16,234 nt of DNA from Flavobacteriaceae bacterium UBA4166. GTDB lineage: Bacteria; Bacteroidota; Bacteroidia; Flavobacteriales; Flavobacteriaceae. Where the stretch lies: the NCBI GenBank assembly GCA_002379985.1, contig DFVG01000037.1, forward strand, positions 86,089 to 102,322, written 5' to 3'. The translations under genes were made by a program, and so were the position numbers. Numbering within the stretch: position 1 is the first letter of the stretch; the number at the start of each line of letters is the position of its first letter. Positions 15,498 to 16,234 of this stretch are shown piece by piece. Under the pieces are notes generated by a model. It worked only from the letters and a program-made list of their open reading frames with translations, was not told where the DNA came from and ran no database searches.

Positions 15498-16106
15498 CTA
15501 TTTTCCCTCAGGGGAATCCTCGGATTTTGATGATTTTTTGAAATTCATATCCTTGATGATCCTCTCAAAGGCCGTTGCGCTTTCTTTAAAGCGATCTAAG
15601 GTACCATTGTCGCGATACCGTTCTTTTAGCTCAAACGGGATTGCCGCGAAATTGTCTTTCGGTTGATATCCTAGCGCTTCAAACTCGAGCTTGATGTCGT
15701 GCATTTCGGTTTTCAATTTTTTCAATTGTTGCTCGTCTTCTGTGGTGTGAATCTTCCAAAAACATCGCATCACCCGATTGCTCAACCCCACAAAAGCGGC
15801 TCCTTCTTTCCACTTCTTCTTAAAAGAAGCACTAGTATCGCCCTTTTCGGAAGCGGTGTTTTCTGTGAATTGTTCTGAAACCGTTTTAGCACCCTTCATC
15901 AAGTCGTCCACACGTTCTTTAATTTCCGAAGTAAGCAATCCAAATGCCTTTGCATTCGATATCTTGTAGGCCGCTACACTTTCAGAATCCACCATGATTT
16001 TCTTACCGGTCGTGCTAAACAATGCAAGTTGTCCGCTAGGAGGTGTGTATTCTTCCGGGAAAAGATAATGGGTTCGCGGCTTTTTGGTGTGGAATAGTTG
16101 CTTCAT
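15498..16106 (-). CDS. Uncharacterised helical protein in the injection-system operon
   Basis: A 202-residue protein that I do not recognise. The N-terminal 40 residues are likely extended (HTKKPRTHYLFPEEYTPPSG). The rest is rich in Lys, Glu and Leu and probably helical, with a coiled-coil-like stretch near 130-150 (TEDEQQLKKLKTEMHDIKLE). The C-terminus is a charged tail ending SEDSPEGK. It has no signal peptide, membrane segment or catalytic motif that I can see. Its ATG lies 9 bp after the stop of the gene entering from the right, and the CHAP hydrolase gene starts 66 bp downstream, so it belongs to the same operon. It could be an adaptor, a chaperone for cargo, or a structural part of the particle. 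Nothing in the sequence decides between these. Confidence 0.75.
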   Translation of the reverse strand: MKQLFHTKKPRTHYLFPEEYTPPSGQLALFSTTGKKIMVDSESVAAYKISNAKAFGLLTSEIKERVDDLMKGAKTVSEQFTENTASEKGDTSASFKKKWKEGAAFVGLSNRVMRCFWKIHTTEDEQQLKKLKTEMHDIKLEFEALGYQPKDNFAAIPFELKERYRDNGTLDRFKESATAFERIIKDMNFKKSSKSEDSPEGK

Positions 16107-16115
16107 GTTAAATAG

Positions 16116-16234
16116 TTATAAGGGTAGGTAGTCTGTTTCCACGGTAATCTCAAAATTTTTAGAATCTTTAGCAATTAGACACGCGGCCCACAATGGGAAA
16201 CTTACCCAGCCTTCCGGCGCATTTGCATTTTTAT
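16116..16234 (-). CDS. 3' end of an unidentified gene (start outside window)
   Basis: Only the last 38 codons are visible. They end in EITVETDYLPL and a TAA at 16116-16118, and include the tryptophan-bearing stretch APEGWVSFPLWAA. The frame is open to the right edge, while the other two minus-strand frames contain stops. It ends 9 bp before the next start on the same strand, as expected within an operon. The fragment is too short for a family call. Confidence 0.6.
   Translation of the reverse strand, partial: KNANAPEGWVSFPLWAACLIAKDSKNFEITVETDYLPL

Overview
The window looks like chromosomal DNA of a marine-type member of the Flavobacteriaceae (Bacteroidota). The evidence is moderate-to-low GC, TAnnTTTG-type -7 promoter boxes without Shine-Dalgarno sequences, a carboxypeptidase-regulatory-domain outer-membrane receptor, a TPR-containing sensor kinase with a LuxR-type partner, a LytTR regulator, and a double M16 lipoprotein protease. 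This is read from motifs alone; no database was searched.

Left part (1-6584, all on the minus strand, transcribed towards base 1). A LytTR regulator with a degenerate receiver comes first, then a 52-residue lipoprotein closed by a strong terminator. Next is a sensor kinase/response regulator pair overlapping by 14 bp, then a TonB-dependent-receptor-like outer-membrane protein. The last gene runs off the left edge. It encodes a peptide with a textbook double-glycine leader (LTPMEQDRLRGG) followed by a run of at least 10 glutamines. The kinase pair, receptor and leader peptide may form a peptide export and sensing module whose remaining parts lie outside the window.

Middle part (6803-13289, plus strand). 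A two-domain M16 zinc-protease lipoprotein has its own promoter and terminator. It is followed by a tight four-gene operon: an NRAMP-like transporter, then pxpA, pxpB and pxpC, the ATP-dependent 5-oxoprolinase. The layout parallels the ycsF-ycsG-kipI-kipA locus of Bacillus subtilis. The transporter has lost the family's usual metal-binding residues, so it may carry something other than a transition metal.

Right part (13281-16234, minus strand). A compact operon enters from beyond the right edge: the end of an unidentified gene, an unidentified 202-residue helical protein, a peptidoglycan-binding plus CHAP hydrolase with no signal peptide, and an AAA+ ATPase of the type found in extracellular contractile injection systems (Afp15/Pvc15-like). 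This is probably the distal end of such a locus, with the structural genes outside the window. Its last gene overlaps the convergent pxpC by 9 bp, with no visible terminator between them.

No tRNA, rRNA, CRISPR array or insertion sequence was seen, and no stretch over 300 bp lacks a gene.
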